Assembly (NCBI RefSeq): GCF_030817835.1
Contig: NZ_JAUSZR010000001.1
Span: 1,922,001-1,986,000 of the forward strand
Direction: 5' to 3'
DNA length: 64,000 nt
Source of the DNA: Pseudarthrobacter sp. W1I19
Lineage (GTDB): Bacteria; Actinomycetota; Actinomycetes; Actinomycetales; Micrococcaceae
Each line of letters opens with the position of its first letter. The first letter of the stretch is position 1. The notes under the pieces were generated by a model. It had not been told where the DNA came from. It saw only the letters and a list, made by a program, of their open reading frames with translations, and did not search any database. Made by a program: the position numbers and the translations under genes. Positions 50,829-59,495 of this stretch are shown here, piece by piece.

Positions 50829-50865
50829 AACTTGTGTTAAATTGAAATCATAAGAGATTTCATCT

Positions 50866-51288
50866 ATGCCAAAGTCGCCGGCCGAATTAGAAGAAGCTGT
50901 GATGCTGAAGATTGCGGCTCACCTGCAAGAGAATTGGCCTAATGCCGTAGCTCACGTCGATTACGGTTCCGGCCTGAAGATGACCATGCGACAGGCTAAG
51001 CGACAGAAAGCGCTAAACCCGCGCCGTGGACACCCAGACCTCGTTATCTACGAAGTTCGCGGCAGCTTCATCGGTCTAGCTGTCGAATTGAAGCGGGATG
51101 GCGTGAATATCTATAAGCGGGATAAGACGACTCCGACCACCGAACACATCGCTGAGCAGCGGGACTACTTGAGGCTGCTATCTGCCCGTGGTTGGTACAC
51201 GGCCTTCGCGGTCGGCGCTCCTGACTGCCTGCAACTCATCGACGACTATTTGTCGGGCAAACTTCAACCAGAAAACGACCAAGACTAG
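50866..51288 (+). CDS. VRR-NUC domain nuclease
   Basis: ATG 50,866; 140 residues. NPRRGHPDLVIYE and GLAVELKRDG give the D...ExK core of the VRR-NUC nuclease family found in many phages near replication and terminase genes. Acts on branched or damaged DNA by analogy. Preceded by TTTAAC-17-CATAAG. Confidence 0.85.
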   Translation: MPKSPAELEEAVMLKIAAHLQENWPNAVAHVDYGSGLKMTMRQAKRQKALNPRRGHPDLVIYEVRGSFIGLAVELKRDGVNIYKRDKTTPTTEHIAEQRDYLRLLSARGWYTAFAVGAPDCLQLIDDYLSGKLQPENDQD

Positions 51289-51382
51289 CCCGACTTTCTA
51301 ATCTAGTTTCCCCCTAATCAGCATTCTTTCCTAACCAGAAAACGAACTGACGGCAAGGGCCTCTCCGGGGCCTCATTAGAGC

Positions 51383-51982
51383 ATGGATAATACACTCTAC
51401 GAGGCCACAGTTGCCTACACCGCCGATAGCAATTTGCCCTTTCATCACCTGCCATGGGACAAGGTTCGCCTTGACCCCGCCAAAGGTCGACGTATTGCCG
51501 ATGCTTTTGATGAAGCGCCGCGGGAACTGACGCACTTTGCCAAAGTCTCCTACGCGGCATTCCGAAAGGGCATTAGAAGGCAATACGACTACCTGACGCG
51601 GATACTCAGCTACGACGTGGAAGTGGTCGATTACGATCCCTACAAGGAATCTGCCGAACTGTTTGCCGACTTGGCACAGTACAAGCTCAGGGTCTTTTCC
51701 ACCGAAGCGTCTGACAATCCGCACCCACTGTTGAGCAACAAAGATCACGACGCTTTCAGGGCCGTCCACGACGCCTTCGGACACGGTGCAATCCAGGCTT
51801 CATTCGGTCCCAATGGCGAAGAAGCGGCCTGGCTGAAGCACTCTCAAATGTTCTCACCTCTAGCAAGGCCAGCACTGACCACAGAAACCCGCGGCCACAC
51901 CTGCGTCTTTTTCTTCAAGAACGGCGGGCGGTACTTCTCCCGGAATCGAGCCATACTCTTACCCCGCGAGTTTTGGCCATGA
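51383..51982 (+). CDS. Conserved-type phage protein, His-rich possible metalloprotein
   Basis: ATG 51,383; 199 residues. The middle NPHPLLSNKDHDAFRAVHDA, FGHGAIQASFGPNGEEAAWL and MFSPLARPALTTETRGHTCV carry regularly placed His, Asp and Glu that could bind metal. No membrane segment. I have seen this type of protein in actinophages but cannot name it. It is the last confident plus-strand gene of the prophage. Confidence 0.7.
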   Translation: MDNTLYEATVAYTADSNLPFHHLPWDKVRLDPAKGRRIADAFDEAPRELTHFAKVSYAAFRKGIRRQYDYLTRILSYDVEVVDYDPYKESAELFADLAQYKLRVFSTEASDNPHPLLSNKDHDAFRAVHDAFGHGAIQASFGPNGEEAAWLKHSQMFSPLARPALTTETRGHTCVFFFKNGGRYFSRNRAILLPREFWP

Positions 51983-52167
51983 CGCCAGACTCGCCCAGGA
52001 GGGGGCGAGGGCTCTCCGACGCTCCTGCTCTCTCACCGGCCCGACTCGCCAAGATCGCCCGGCTCCTCAATCTGTCCGCAGAACCATCTCGTAGTAGTCA
52101 GGGTCAAACCGCTTCGGAGCTGAAAAATCGCGTTTGCAATCAATCAGTACGCAGGATAATTACGTAA
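51979..52167 (+). CDS. Possible small ORF between the last phage gene and the integrase
   Basis: ATG 51,979 overlaps the previous stop (ATGA). 62 residues, Arg/Ser/Leu-rich with a helix (ALSPARLAKIARLLNLSAE). It overlaps the convergent integrase gene by 28 bases. Coding status uncertain. Confidence 0.4.
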   Translation: MTPDSPRRGRGLSDAPALSPARLAKIARLLNLSAEPSRSSQGQTASELKNRVCNQSVRRIIT

Positions 52168-53531
52168 TAGTAGGGGTCGAATTTTTTGGGAGCCGTCACG
52201 GGTTTCGGATACACCTTTACCGCCTGAACCACCTCAAACAGAATTCCCCGCTTCTGAGGCAGCGTGAGTCCCGCCCACTTCTGCCTCACCCCAGCGCCGA
52301 CCGGAGCTTTCATAGTCTGGCGGCGCTTTTCTTGTGCCCGCTCACCCTTGAGGCCATTCAGCACGGCTTCCTTGCGTGCCTGGGCCGTGAAGAACACGGC
52401 GTCGGAGATTCGGCCGGCCGTCCATTCGTCAATCAGGGCGGACAGAGACTGCTCCGCGTCCGCAATCTCTCTGTCGAGCGCGTTGTCGTCTGATGCACGT
52501 CCGACAGGTTCAAGGCTTTGCCGTTCCAGATACTTCAGCAATTCTTCCTCGATGTACTCATCCAGCGCCCTGGCCTTGCGTCTGGTCCGGCCGCACCCTC
52601 GATCGTTGGGGCAGCGGTACTCCGGTACTCCCTTGGCAACAGCCCCGCTCATCCTCGTTCCGCAAGGACATGCCAGCAGCCCGCTAAGGAGGTACTTCCG
52701 ATCTACCCGGCCACCGTTGGCTTGACGGCTTTTGTCTGTCAGCAGGCTCGTTAGCTGCTCTCAGGTATCCACCGAGACTATGGGCTCCCAGATAGCTTTC
52801 ACCGGCGAACCATCTTCACCGATGAGGACCGACCCTTTGTAGGAGCGCAGTCCGGCGATGCGGGGATTGAGCAGGATCGAGCGCAGCACCGTCCGGTTCC
52901 ACTTCGTACTCTTGCCCGGCGTCGGGTACTGGCCGTCGATTGACTTGCAGATACCTATCAGCGTCTCGCCGAGAAGAATCCGCTTGGCCGCGTCTTGGAT
53001 AACCGCCGCTTCCTCCGGCACCACCGTTACGTTGTCCCGCTCGTATCCATAGGGCCGGGCACCACCACCGGCTACTTTGCCTTGCTGAGCACGTTGCAGT
53101 TGAGCCCTGGCGACGCGGCGGGCTGTATCGGCGGAGCTCTTATTCGCCACGTTCACTAGGAGCCGAGCCAGGAAGCGGCCGTCCGCGGTGGACAGGTCTA
53201 TCTCCCCGGACACGGTCGCGAAGACCAGTCTACGTTTGCTTTCATACAGGTCGATGAGCCGTTCCAGCTGCTTGGGCTGACGGGCGATTCGATCCACGTC
53301 GTAGCAGGCGACGCCATGAATGGTTCCGGCTTCCAGGTCAGTCAGCAGCTCTTCCCAGGCCGGCCGATCCACCGACCTTTTATAGGCGCTGAGGTTTTCA
53401 TCGGCGTAGACTTTGGCCACTTCCCAGCCCAGGCGCTTGCACAGGGCGGTGGAGTCGTGGCGCTGGCGTTCGATCCCCAGGCCTGTGCCTTCATCGTCCA
53501 AGCTGATCCGCAGGTACACGCCGACCTTCAT
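52140..53531 (-). pseudogene. Large serine integrase interrupted by an in-frame TGA
   Basis: From ATG 53,531 the N-terminal catalytic domain reads MKVGVYLRISLDDEGTG (Ser10 nucleophile), GVACYDVDRIARQPKQLERL and DLSTADGRFLARLLVNVANK; the recombinase DNA-binding domain follows to EPIVSVDT. There TGA (plus-strand 52,761-52,763) replaces the expected TGG for Trp257, and the same frame continues EQLTSLLTDKSRQANGG, the zinc ribbon (LLACPCGTRM, PNDRGCGRTRRK) and a coiled-coil end. Intact it would have 463 residues. A single G to A change explains it. Lies 35 bases from attR, as expected for the integrase that made the insertion. Confidence 0.9.
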
Positions 53532-53566
53532 ATCCCAAGGCTACGGCTAGGGCACCTAAACAGATA

Positions 53567-53575
53567 GTGGTCTGG
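53567..53575 (+). other. attR-side crossover site of the prophage
   Basis: GTGGTCTGG begins the returning comEA reading frame and matches attL GTGGACTGG at 7762-7770 in eight of nine bases. Confidence 0.75.
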
Positions 53576-53677
53576 CGCAAGGAACACGGGCCCTTCAAAG
53601 CAGTGGAGGAACTTGATGCCATTGACGGCGTCGGCCCAAAGATGCTTGAGGCCCTGCTCCCGCTGTTGACCATATGA
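53567..53677 (+). pseudogene. comEA: comEA, 3' fragment
   Basis: In-frame codons VVWRKEHGPFKAVEELDAID followed by GVGPKMLEALLPLLTI and TGA form the second helix-hairpin-helix of ComEA, missing from the fragment at 6952. It has no start codon and is separated from its 5' part by about 45.8 kb. Confidence 0.93.
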
Positions 53678-53689
53678 GGCGAAGGGAAG

Positions 53690-54844
53690 ATGCGGTGGCG
53701 ATGTCGAGGACCTGGCGCTGTTATGCGTAGCCGGACACCGGGGACGCGGTCCAGCCCGTGGAGCCGGTACGTAGAGTCAGCCGTCCGGGGGTATGCGACG
53801 CCACCGGATGGTGTTGGGCGCCTGGGATCGGGGGAGGCCGCGCATGGGGCCCGCGGGGCTACGGGACAGGAGCCCGCGGCGGCGGGCAGGCTGGGCTTCC
53901 GGACCTTGCCTCGGGGCCGTGGCCCCAGCGGATTCATACGGAAGCACTGGACTGCGCAGTCCGCCCGCTTTGCCGCCGGCAACAAGAAGGCGCGGGACGC
54001 AGATTCTGTGGAGGAAGCACCGCGACGGCGGACCGACATACGGCTGGCACTGCCTGCGGCCTTCGTCTGGGGTGCATCGATTGCAGGGCTCTGGCTGCCT
54101 CCCATTGCACTGGCGGCCCTGTGCTGCATATTGCTGGTGCTTGCGGCCATGCTGCTGCACAGGACCCGGCGGAACAGGACCTGGCGGATCCGCAGGATGA
54201 GGTCAGTAACTGGAGGCCCGCGGAAACCTGCGCGGCGGAGTTTCCTTACCACCACAGCGGTTGCGCTCCTGCTGGCAGCCACTGCGGCAGCGCACTCGGC
54301 GGTTGCGTCCAGCCAGCGTCATGAAGGCCCGCTGGCGGCTGCGGTCGCGTCAGGCAGGTCCGTGGTGGCGGTAGTGGAAGTGGCAGGAACGCCCCGGGCC
54401 TTGAACCCGCCGAACCAGGCTGGTACGCCCTCGCGCTGGTCGATCGCTGTATGGACCCGGGACGTCAGTACAGGAGGCGTCCTGCTGCGCACCCGGGCCC
54501 AACTCTTGATAACAGGCGGCGGCGCCTGGGGAACTGTGGTGCCCGGACAACTGGTCCGCGCAACGGGGAAGCTCCGGTCTCCGGACCCCGGGCGGGAGGA
54601 AGCAGGCATCCTGACGGCGTCCTCGGGGCCGGGAAAACCCACCGATTCGCCGTTCCTGCAGGAATCAGCGAAGGAACTGAGGGAACGCTTTGTCTCAGCA
54701 GCCTCGTTCCTCGCCCCGGATCCGAGGGGCCTGCTTCCCGGAATGGTCACCGGGGACACCAGCGCGCTGGATGAGGGCCTGGAGAGTGCAATGAAAACTG
54801 TAGGTATGACCCATTTGACCGCTGTCAGCGGCCAGACCGCATGA
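53690..54844 (+). pseudogene. comEC: comEC, 5' fragment truncated by a second insertion
   Basis: ComEC is the membrane channel for incoming DNA in transformation. ATG 53,690 opens 384 residues: a long Arg/Gly-rich start, two membrane helices (WGASIAGLWLPPIALAALCC, TTTAVALLLAATAAAHSAVA), the DUF4131-like extracellular domain, and the start of the competence domain, GLLPGMVTGDTSALDEGLES and MTHLTAVSG. The family then continues ANC..., but here it becomes QTA and stops. Full ComEC proteins have 700-800 residues and many more helices, so the channel is lost. The 3' part is not in the window. Confidence 0.92.
54827..54838 (+). other. Left border of a second mobile element, inside comEC
   Basis: Host comEC codons end at about 54,832 (Val-Ser-Gly). 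From there to 64,000 nothing is comEC. The 54,845-55,056 stretch shows no gene I can support. The other border lies beyond the window. Confidence 0.75.
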
Positions 54845-55056
54845 GCTCCGTGGCACAAAAGTTGACATAGGAGGTGGGTACCAAAATCCCTGGAATGACG
54901 CGGGTTCTGGCCCTTGTCCGGACGTCTTTGCGGCACGGAACGACCCATCTCATTAGTAACGTTGGTGCCTTCATGTCACGCCGTGCCGGGCGAGGGAAGG
55001 AGTCCGGCGACGTCCATGCTGCATGGGATTTAGGACCGCGCCAGGGTGATTCTCGT

Positions 55057-55329
55057 TTAAGTCAGCCCGTCGACCGTGTAGGGCTTCTTGAAGAAGGTCG
55101 CGGCGTCCTCACAGGCCAGCGCACGGTAGAACTCGCCTGCCTTCCGGCTCGCTAGAGAGATATAGGCAGCGCCTTGCTCCCGCGCCCACGACTCGGCTTC
55201 ATCCATCAAAGCCTGCCCTACACCCTCTCGTCGCACTTGCTCGGCCACCATTACTTCTTCAATCCAGCCAACCGGTCCGTTTGCAAGAAATGTGGCTCGA
55301 CAATGGGCGAGAAGGTAGCCAGCGACGGA
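55057..55329 (-). pseudogene. GNAT acetyltransferase remnant
   Basis: On the minus strand, codons from 55,329 read QRDGSVAGYLLAHCRATFLA, WIEEVMVAEQVRREGVGQAL, then AREQGAAYISLASRKAGEFY and a normal end. This is the C-terminal two thirds of a GNAT fold with the acetyl-CoA loop RREGVG. The N-terminus ends at a stop just upstream and continues poorly in another frame, so the gene is truncated or frameshifted; the ATG at 55,251 alone would lack the core. Confidence 0.65.
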
Positions 55330-55466
55330 CCCGTCACGCTGTTAGACCAACTCGGATCACTCTGTTTTCATTCCTGATAGAGCCTATTATTGCCGGCTGA
55401 AGCCGCATATAGCGCTTCCAAAAGGCCGAGGGCGGTTTGTGCGCAGGTGCCGATCGGGGTTTTAGA

Positions 55467-57260
55467 TCAGTAGAAGTCGGCTGCAGTGGGAGGCGCAGCG
55501 CGGCGCAGCGGTTCGTCCCCGGGATAGGGCAGAACGAGGATCTGGCAAAAGAAAGCAGCCCTCAGGTCGGCATTGCGGTAGTGGCTGATGACGGCTTTGT
55601 GAGGATCAACTCCGATTTTAGGGTGCCGCCTCACTGCGGCTACGGCCCCTTTGAGGTAGCTTTCAGCCCTCTTGATCCTCGTATGTTCAGCACTCGTAAT
55701 CCTCGTATAATTCGCACCGTCGGTTTCGCGGAGTGCCAACCATGCTTCAGCGCTGCCGTAGTTGATGTTTGTCTTTCGGATACGTTCAACGACGGAGCTG
55801 ACGTACTCTGCAACGACGGCGTCGTCGCCTCCTTGGTGCTGGACGCCTTCGAGGAGGAGACGTTTCGCGTGAGAACCGTACGGGTGGACTTCGGCCGAAT
55901 CGTCGATTTTGAACAGGGCGACACTTGTCTCCGCAGCTTCTTCGATCGCCGCTCGTGTGAAGCCTGACGTCGAGTAGAAGACATGATTTCTGAGCTGGGG
56001 CCGTGTCCCGCGCAGTTGGCGTATTTGTGGTGAACCGACAGGATTCGCCTGCATTTTCACCTGGGCCACGGCCTCAGGATGTTCGACGTCGATGCCGCGG
56101 TCCGACACGCCGCCGGTGAGTCGGGCACCGAAGAACCCGAGCGGTCCTGACATGTGCCAGAGGGCCACATCTTCGGCGCTGTGCCAGTCGCCGAGGAGCC
56201 GGGCCGGCCAACCGGACTCCGGGGATGGAATTTGCTCTGATGCTCCGAGCTGGGGCGGAAGCGGTGCCAAGGAGCTGTTAGGCAGCCGCAGTATTGATTC
56301 GCCGAAGCCCTCAGTGTCGAACCGCTCGGATGCAAGTTCGTCTGTATAAGCGACAAGGTCCCGGCCGTCGGGGAAACTGAAATAAGTCTCCACCGCATAT
56401 TCCGCCTTTTCCCCGCTCACCCTCAAAGTCCACTTTGGACCCTGCAAGACATCGGCTTGCTGCCCCAGGCCAGTCACGATCCAGGAGTCAAACGTCCTGG
56501 CAGCGAATCTTGCTTTACGCGGGAGAGCCCCCTTGCGCCGCTTGGGGAAGCCAGAGGTGACGACTGCAGGGGCGAATATTTCGACATGCTCTCCGGAACG
56601 AATGGCCGCGAGGATCTGCCATGCGTCAGATCTGTCAACTGGCACGTTATGGGGGCTCTTCAGATATTCAGCCCACGCCCACATTGTGCGCGGATCTATT
56701 TCGAGGAGATGAGCGGCGTCCTCGCGCGACTTGGCCACCCTAGCCTCCTGCACCTTGACGTCGTTTAATAAGCGCTCGTGCACCTTGACGAGGTCTGCAT
56801 GGAAGCGGGATAGCAGCTCGCGTCGCACATCGGCCGTTTCTTCGCCGACTTCACCTAAGGGATCCTGGTTCGGTGCCGCCTGTATGGACGGTTGCTGTGG
56901 CGTCTCATCGGTATCCGTAGCCGGCTGTACCCATGCAGACTCAAGAAGTTGCTCCAATTCGTGATCCCAGTCATCGACTCCTTCGGCATGCCTACGGCGC
57001 TTCCGGGCGCGGAGTTCTTCGATCGCGGGGTCCACTTGAGGTTCGGATGCTGTTGCCGGAGCGTCCGTTGCCGAGGGTTCAGCGTGAAAGGGCCTGATCT
57101 TTGGGACGACCAGCTTGGTAGCGTGCCATAGCCCGATGGCCAGGAATTTGACCGCAACCCAGAACATCAGGCGGGGTAGAACGAAGACAAGGTACTTGAC
57201 GACTCCGACGGCGCGCTCACGGGCGTAGTGGCGGGGCCGTCGCCGGATTCCGTCTGTCAT
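55467..57260 (-). CDS. Membrane-anchored Mrr-type restriction endonuclease
   Basis: ATG 57,260 gives 597 residues (the frame is open to 57,302). Residues 12-45 are hydrophobic (VVKYLVFVLPRLMFWVAVKF) and likely anchor the protein, followed by a Glu/Arg linker, a helical region with KVHERLLNDVKVQEARVAKS, and a C-terminal Mrr-like PD-(D/E)XK nuclease: GARLTGGVSDRGIDVEHP and AVAQVKMQANPVGSPQIRQL, with Asp, Asp and Gln-Val-Lys in place. Mrr enzymes cut modified foreign DNA. A membrane-tethered one would meet DNA at entry. First complete gene of the second island. Confidence 0.8.
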   Translation of the reverse strand: MTDGIRRRPRHYARERAVGVVKYLVFVLPRLMFWVAVKFLAIGLWHATKLVVPKIRPFHAEPSATDAPATASEPQVDPAIEELRARKRRRHAEGVDDWDHELEQLLESAWVQPATDTDETPQQPSIQAAPNQDPLGEVGEETADVRRELLSRFHADLVKVHERLLNDVKVQEARVAKSREDAAHLLEIDPRTMWAWAEYLKSPHNVPVDRSDAWQILAAIRSGEHVEIFAPAVVTSGFPKRRKGALPRKARFAARTFDSWIVTGLGQQADVLQGPKWTLRVSGEKAEYAVETYFSFPDGRDLVAYTDELASERFDTEGFGESILRLPNSSLAPLPPQLGASEQIPSPESGWPARLLGDWHSAEDVALWHMSGPLGFFGARLTGGVSDRGIDVEHPEAVAQVKMQANPVGSPQIRQLRGTRPQLRNHVFYSTSGFTRAAIEEAAETSVALFKIDDSAEVHPYGSHAKRLLLEGVQHQGGDDAVVAEYVSSVVERIRKTNINYGSAEAWLALRETDGANYTRITSAEHTRIKRAESYLKGAVAAVRRHPKIGVDPHKAVISHYRNADLRAAFFCQILVLPYPGDEPLRRAAPPTAADFY

Positions 57261-57365
57261 TTTCCCCCACCTATGTTGGACCAGTCCCAGTGTCCACCTC
57301 ACCGCACTACGGAGTCATGAGTATCCAGTACTCGAAAATCCTGCGGCTTCTCTTCGCTTGCAGTG

Positions 57366-57449
57366 CTACGCGTTACTTGCCGAGGATTGTGCAAAGTACT
57401 CGGCTGCGGCCCCGACATTCTCTTCTTTCAGGATGGCTTGTAGTTCCAT
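57366..57449 (-). CDS. Possible 27-residue ORF
   Basis: ATG 57,449 encodes ELQAILKEENVGAAAEYFAQ and seven more residues. Lies between two minus-strand genes; the protein-like composition is the only support. Confidence 0.25.
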   Translation of the reverse strand: MELQAILKEENVGAAAEYFAQSSASNA

Positions 57450-57514
57450 GAAGTCCCCTATGGCTTCAATGCGCGGACTATGACCCTGACTGACCCTGGG
57501 ACGTCGCTGGGTAG

Positions 57515-58339
57515 TCAGTCTGAATGGCGAACCCCAATCTCGGAGTGGTGTTTCGTGACCCACTTTGCCATCCGCTCGCTCCGTTTTTCGATGAACGCCA
57601 GCACGTTCTCCCTGTATTCGATGTACTCGTGGGTTGTGGCCGGTGTTCCGGAACGCTTGAACTTGTTTGGCTTCAGGAAGTACTCGATTTCCTGGTAGTC
57701 GGAGCCGGGCTCTATGAGGTCTTGAAAGTGGAAGAAGTCCACGAACTCCTTGAACCCTTGCTCCCGCTGCCCGAAGAGTTCGAAAAAGTCCTTGTAGGCG
57801 GTGGTGACATCGGCGAGGGGGCTGTCTGGTTCTCCTGTGTAGTGACGCCGAATGCATTCGAGGGTGAGGTCCATGCGGTCAGCGATGAGCAGGCGCGCCC
57901 CTCGTGCCCTGTTCATGGTCCAGTAGTCCCTAGCTCGGACCGGCCAGATCATCGCACTGCCGATGGTGTAAGGCGGGTTGAGGTAACGAGCCCGCTGCTC
58001 ATCATCCAGGCCCGTTATGGCGTCGGCCAGGGCCCTGGACCTCGGCCTCTTCTTCTTCTCCCATTTGGTGTAGGAGCTGGTGATAGCGTCGCTGCCGTAG
58101 CAATACCTGTCTGTATTGGCGTCCGTGAAGATGAGGTACTCGCGCTGTCTGGTTGTCACCTTCGGGGCGAAAACATCTCCGGACGGCAGTTCCTTGCTCC
58201 ACAGCAGTTCGTGGTCCCACCGGAGCAACTGACTGCCACCATCCGGGTCGGGTTTGGTCCTTGGTGTGTCCGTCTTGTAGTCGAACGAAGTGTCGAAGAC
58301 GCGTGGCAGATGCTTCTGCGGGTATTTCGGATACCTCAA
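57515..58339 (-). CDS. Hypothetical protein resembling DUF6994
   Basis: ATG 58,339; 274 residues. VFDTSFDYKTDTPRTKPDPD at the N-terminus, SKELPSGDVFAPK, IGSAMIWPVRARDYWTMNRA, GARLLIADRMDLTLECIRRH and FVDFFHFQDLIEPGS recall the DUF6994 family of bacterial single-copy proteins of unknown function. Soluble. Minus-strand, downstream of nothing obvious. Confidence 0.7.
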   Translation of the reverse strand: MRYPKYPQKHLPRVFDTSFDYKTDTPRTKPDPDGGSQLLRWDHELLWSKELPSGDVFAPKVTTRQREYLIFTDANTDRYCYGSDAITSSYTKWEKKKRPRSRALADAITGLDDEQRARYLNPPYTIGSAMIWPVRARDYWTMNRARGARLLIADRMDLTLECIRRHYTGEPDSPLADVTTAYKDFFELFGQREQGFKEFVDFFHFQDLIEPGSDYQEIEYFLKPNKFKRSGTPATTHEYIEYRENVLAFIEKRSERMAKWVTKHHSEIGVRHSD

Positions 58340-58534
58340 GATTCCCCCAAAAACCAGAGTGATGAGACGCGTTCATCGTACGGGAGACAGGATCTCACCG
58401 CACTGGTTTGCAAGGCTTTTAGATTTGGCTGACGACGCCAGGAGCACGGCCCCATCGCCCGCGCCCGAGGAGCGGTCCCGACCCATCCCGTAGCATTGCT
58501 GCCAGTTGACCAGCAAGGGGGAGGAAGCAGCGTT

Positions 58535-58744
58535 ATGCAGTACGTCGTCCTACAGGTGATCCTCAAAGAGAAACTGTGGGGAACAGGTTCAGGCAACCTG
58601 ACCTCCCTGGAGAAGGCCATCAACGATCAGGCCGCGAAGGGCTACCGACTCCACACCATCACCACCGCGAGCAGCGGGAGCAAGGGAATGATTGGCGGCG
58701 GTGACCGCATCCAGGCAACGATGGTGTTCGAGCGCCTCGGATAA
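58535..58744 (+). CDS. DUF4177 family small protein
   Basis: ATG 58,535 after GGGGGAGGA; 69 residues. YVVLQVILKEKLWGTG, LEKAINDQAAKGYRLHTITT and RIQATMVFERL form the DUF4177 pattern. Function unknown. Confidence 0.8.
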   Translation: MQYVVLQVILKEKLWGTGSGNLTSLEKAINDQAAKGYRLHTITTASSGSKGMIGGGDRIQATMVFERLG

Positions 58745-58791
58745 TTGCAGATGCGAAACGATCTCGCGATGGCTGGATAGCCGGCTCCCGC

Positions 58792-59235
58792 ATGCGACAG
58801 TTCGCTGACCGGGATGCCCGCAGTGCCCGCCCACGATGGACTGGCACCATCGCCTGGATCCTGCTCGTCCTCGCCTCGATGGTCCTGATTGGCTACGGGA
58901 TCGCGCGCGCCAACTGGCATATCTGGTTGCCAAGTCCGGCCGAGCAGGAAGAGGTCTGGATCGGTAGTCGCTACATCCTGGCCGGCTGCGCACTCTCCCT
59001 CGCGGCCGGTGCCTGGTCGCACCTCCGCGGCAATCCCGTATGGGTGACGGTGTGCGTGGCACTGCCGGGGATCCTCGTGGGCTGGGCGGCTTGGGTGAAC
59101 CCCTACAATCTGATGCGTCACCTGGCCGCCCTAGTGGCATTCCCGCTCGCTCTGGGCGGGGTCGTCGGGGTCATCCGGGTTCGCGGCCACCGGCAAGGAC
59201 TAGTCAGTATCGGCCGGGAGCCGCACATAGGATGA
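58792..59235 (+). CDS. Four-helix membrane protein
   Basis: ATG 58,792; 147 residues with four membrane helices (IAWILLVLASMVLIGYGIA, YILAGCALSLAAGAW, VWVTVCVALPGILVGWAAW, LAALVAFPLALGGVVGVIRV). Not recognised. Starts just upstream of the HTH gene. Confidence 0.7.
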   Translation: MRQFADRDARSARPRWTGTIAWILLVLASMVLIGYGIARANWHIWLPSPAEQEEVWIGSRYILAGCALSLAAGAWSHLRGNPVWVTVCVALPGILVGWAAWVNPYNLMRHLAALVAFPLALGGVVGVIRVRGHRQGLVSIGREPHIG

Positions 59236-59239
59236 ACCG

Positions 59240-59491
59240 GTGACAGACGAACCCACAAAGCGCCGCTTCCTGACAGTCGAGCAGGCAGCCGAAGAGCTCA
59301 ACGTGAAGTCGAGCCTCATCCGGGGCCTGATCAGCAGTGGAGAGGTGCGCGCAATTCAGGTCGGCGGGAGGGGGCTGTGGCGCATCGGCCTCCAGGATCT
59401 GGAAGACTACATCGCCGAAGCGTACCGGCGCACAGCCTCACACATTGCCGCTGGGGATCTCCCGGACGACGGGGAACAGGACAGCCAGTAG
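59240..59491 (+). CDS. Excisionase-family helix-turn-helix protein
   Basis: GTG 59,240; 83 residues. FLTVEQAAEELNVKSSLIRG, LISSGEVRAIQVGGRGLWRI and LQDLEDYIAEAYRRT is the MerR-like HTH_17 fold (BldC/excisionase type). It could direct excision of the second island or be a housekeeping actinobacterial regulator. Confidence 0.85.
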   Translation: MTDEPTKRRFLTVEQAAEELNVKSSLIRGLISSGEVRAIQVGGRGLWRIGLQDLEDYIAEAYRRTASHIAAGDLPDDGEQDSQ

Positions 59492-59495
59492 CCGT

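Noticed and set aside
52761..52763. TGA recoded as Trp or selenocysteine throughout the prophage
   Set aside because: Many prophage genes end normally in TGA with overlapping starts, and no SECIS-like context was seen.
7771..53566. Integration at a tRNA gene by a tyrosine integrase
   Set aside because: No tRNA or long direct repeat at either end; the broken gene is comEA and the recombinase is a serine integrase.
54874..55155. 93-residue plus-strand frame after the comEC break
   Set aside because: Covers the minus-strand GNAT remnant and has no recognisable content, despite an AGGAGG nearby.
57524..58432. 302-residue plus-strand frame
   Set aside because: Shadow of the DUF6994-like minus-strand gene; composition typical of antisense high-GC frames.
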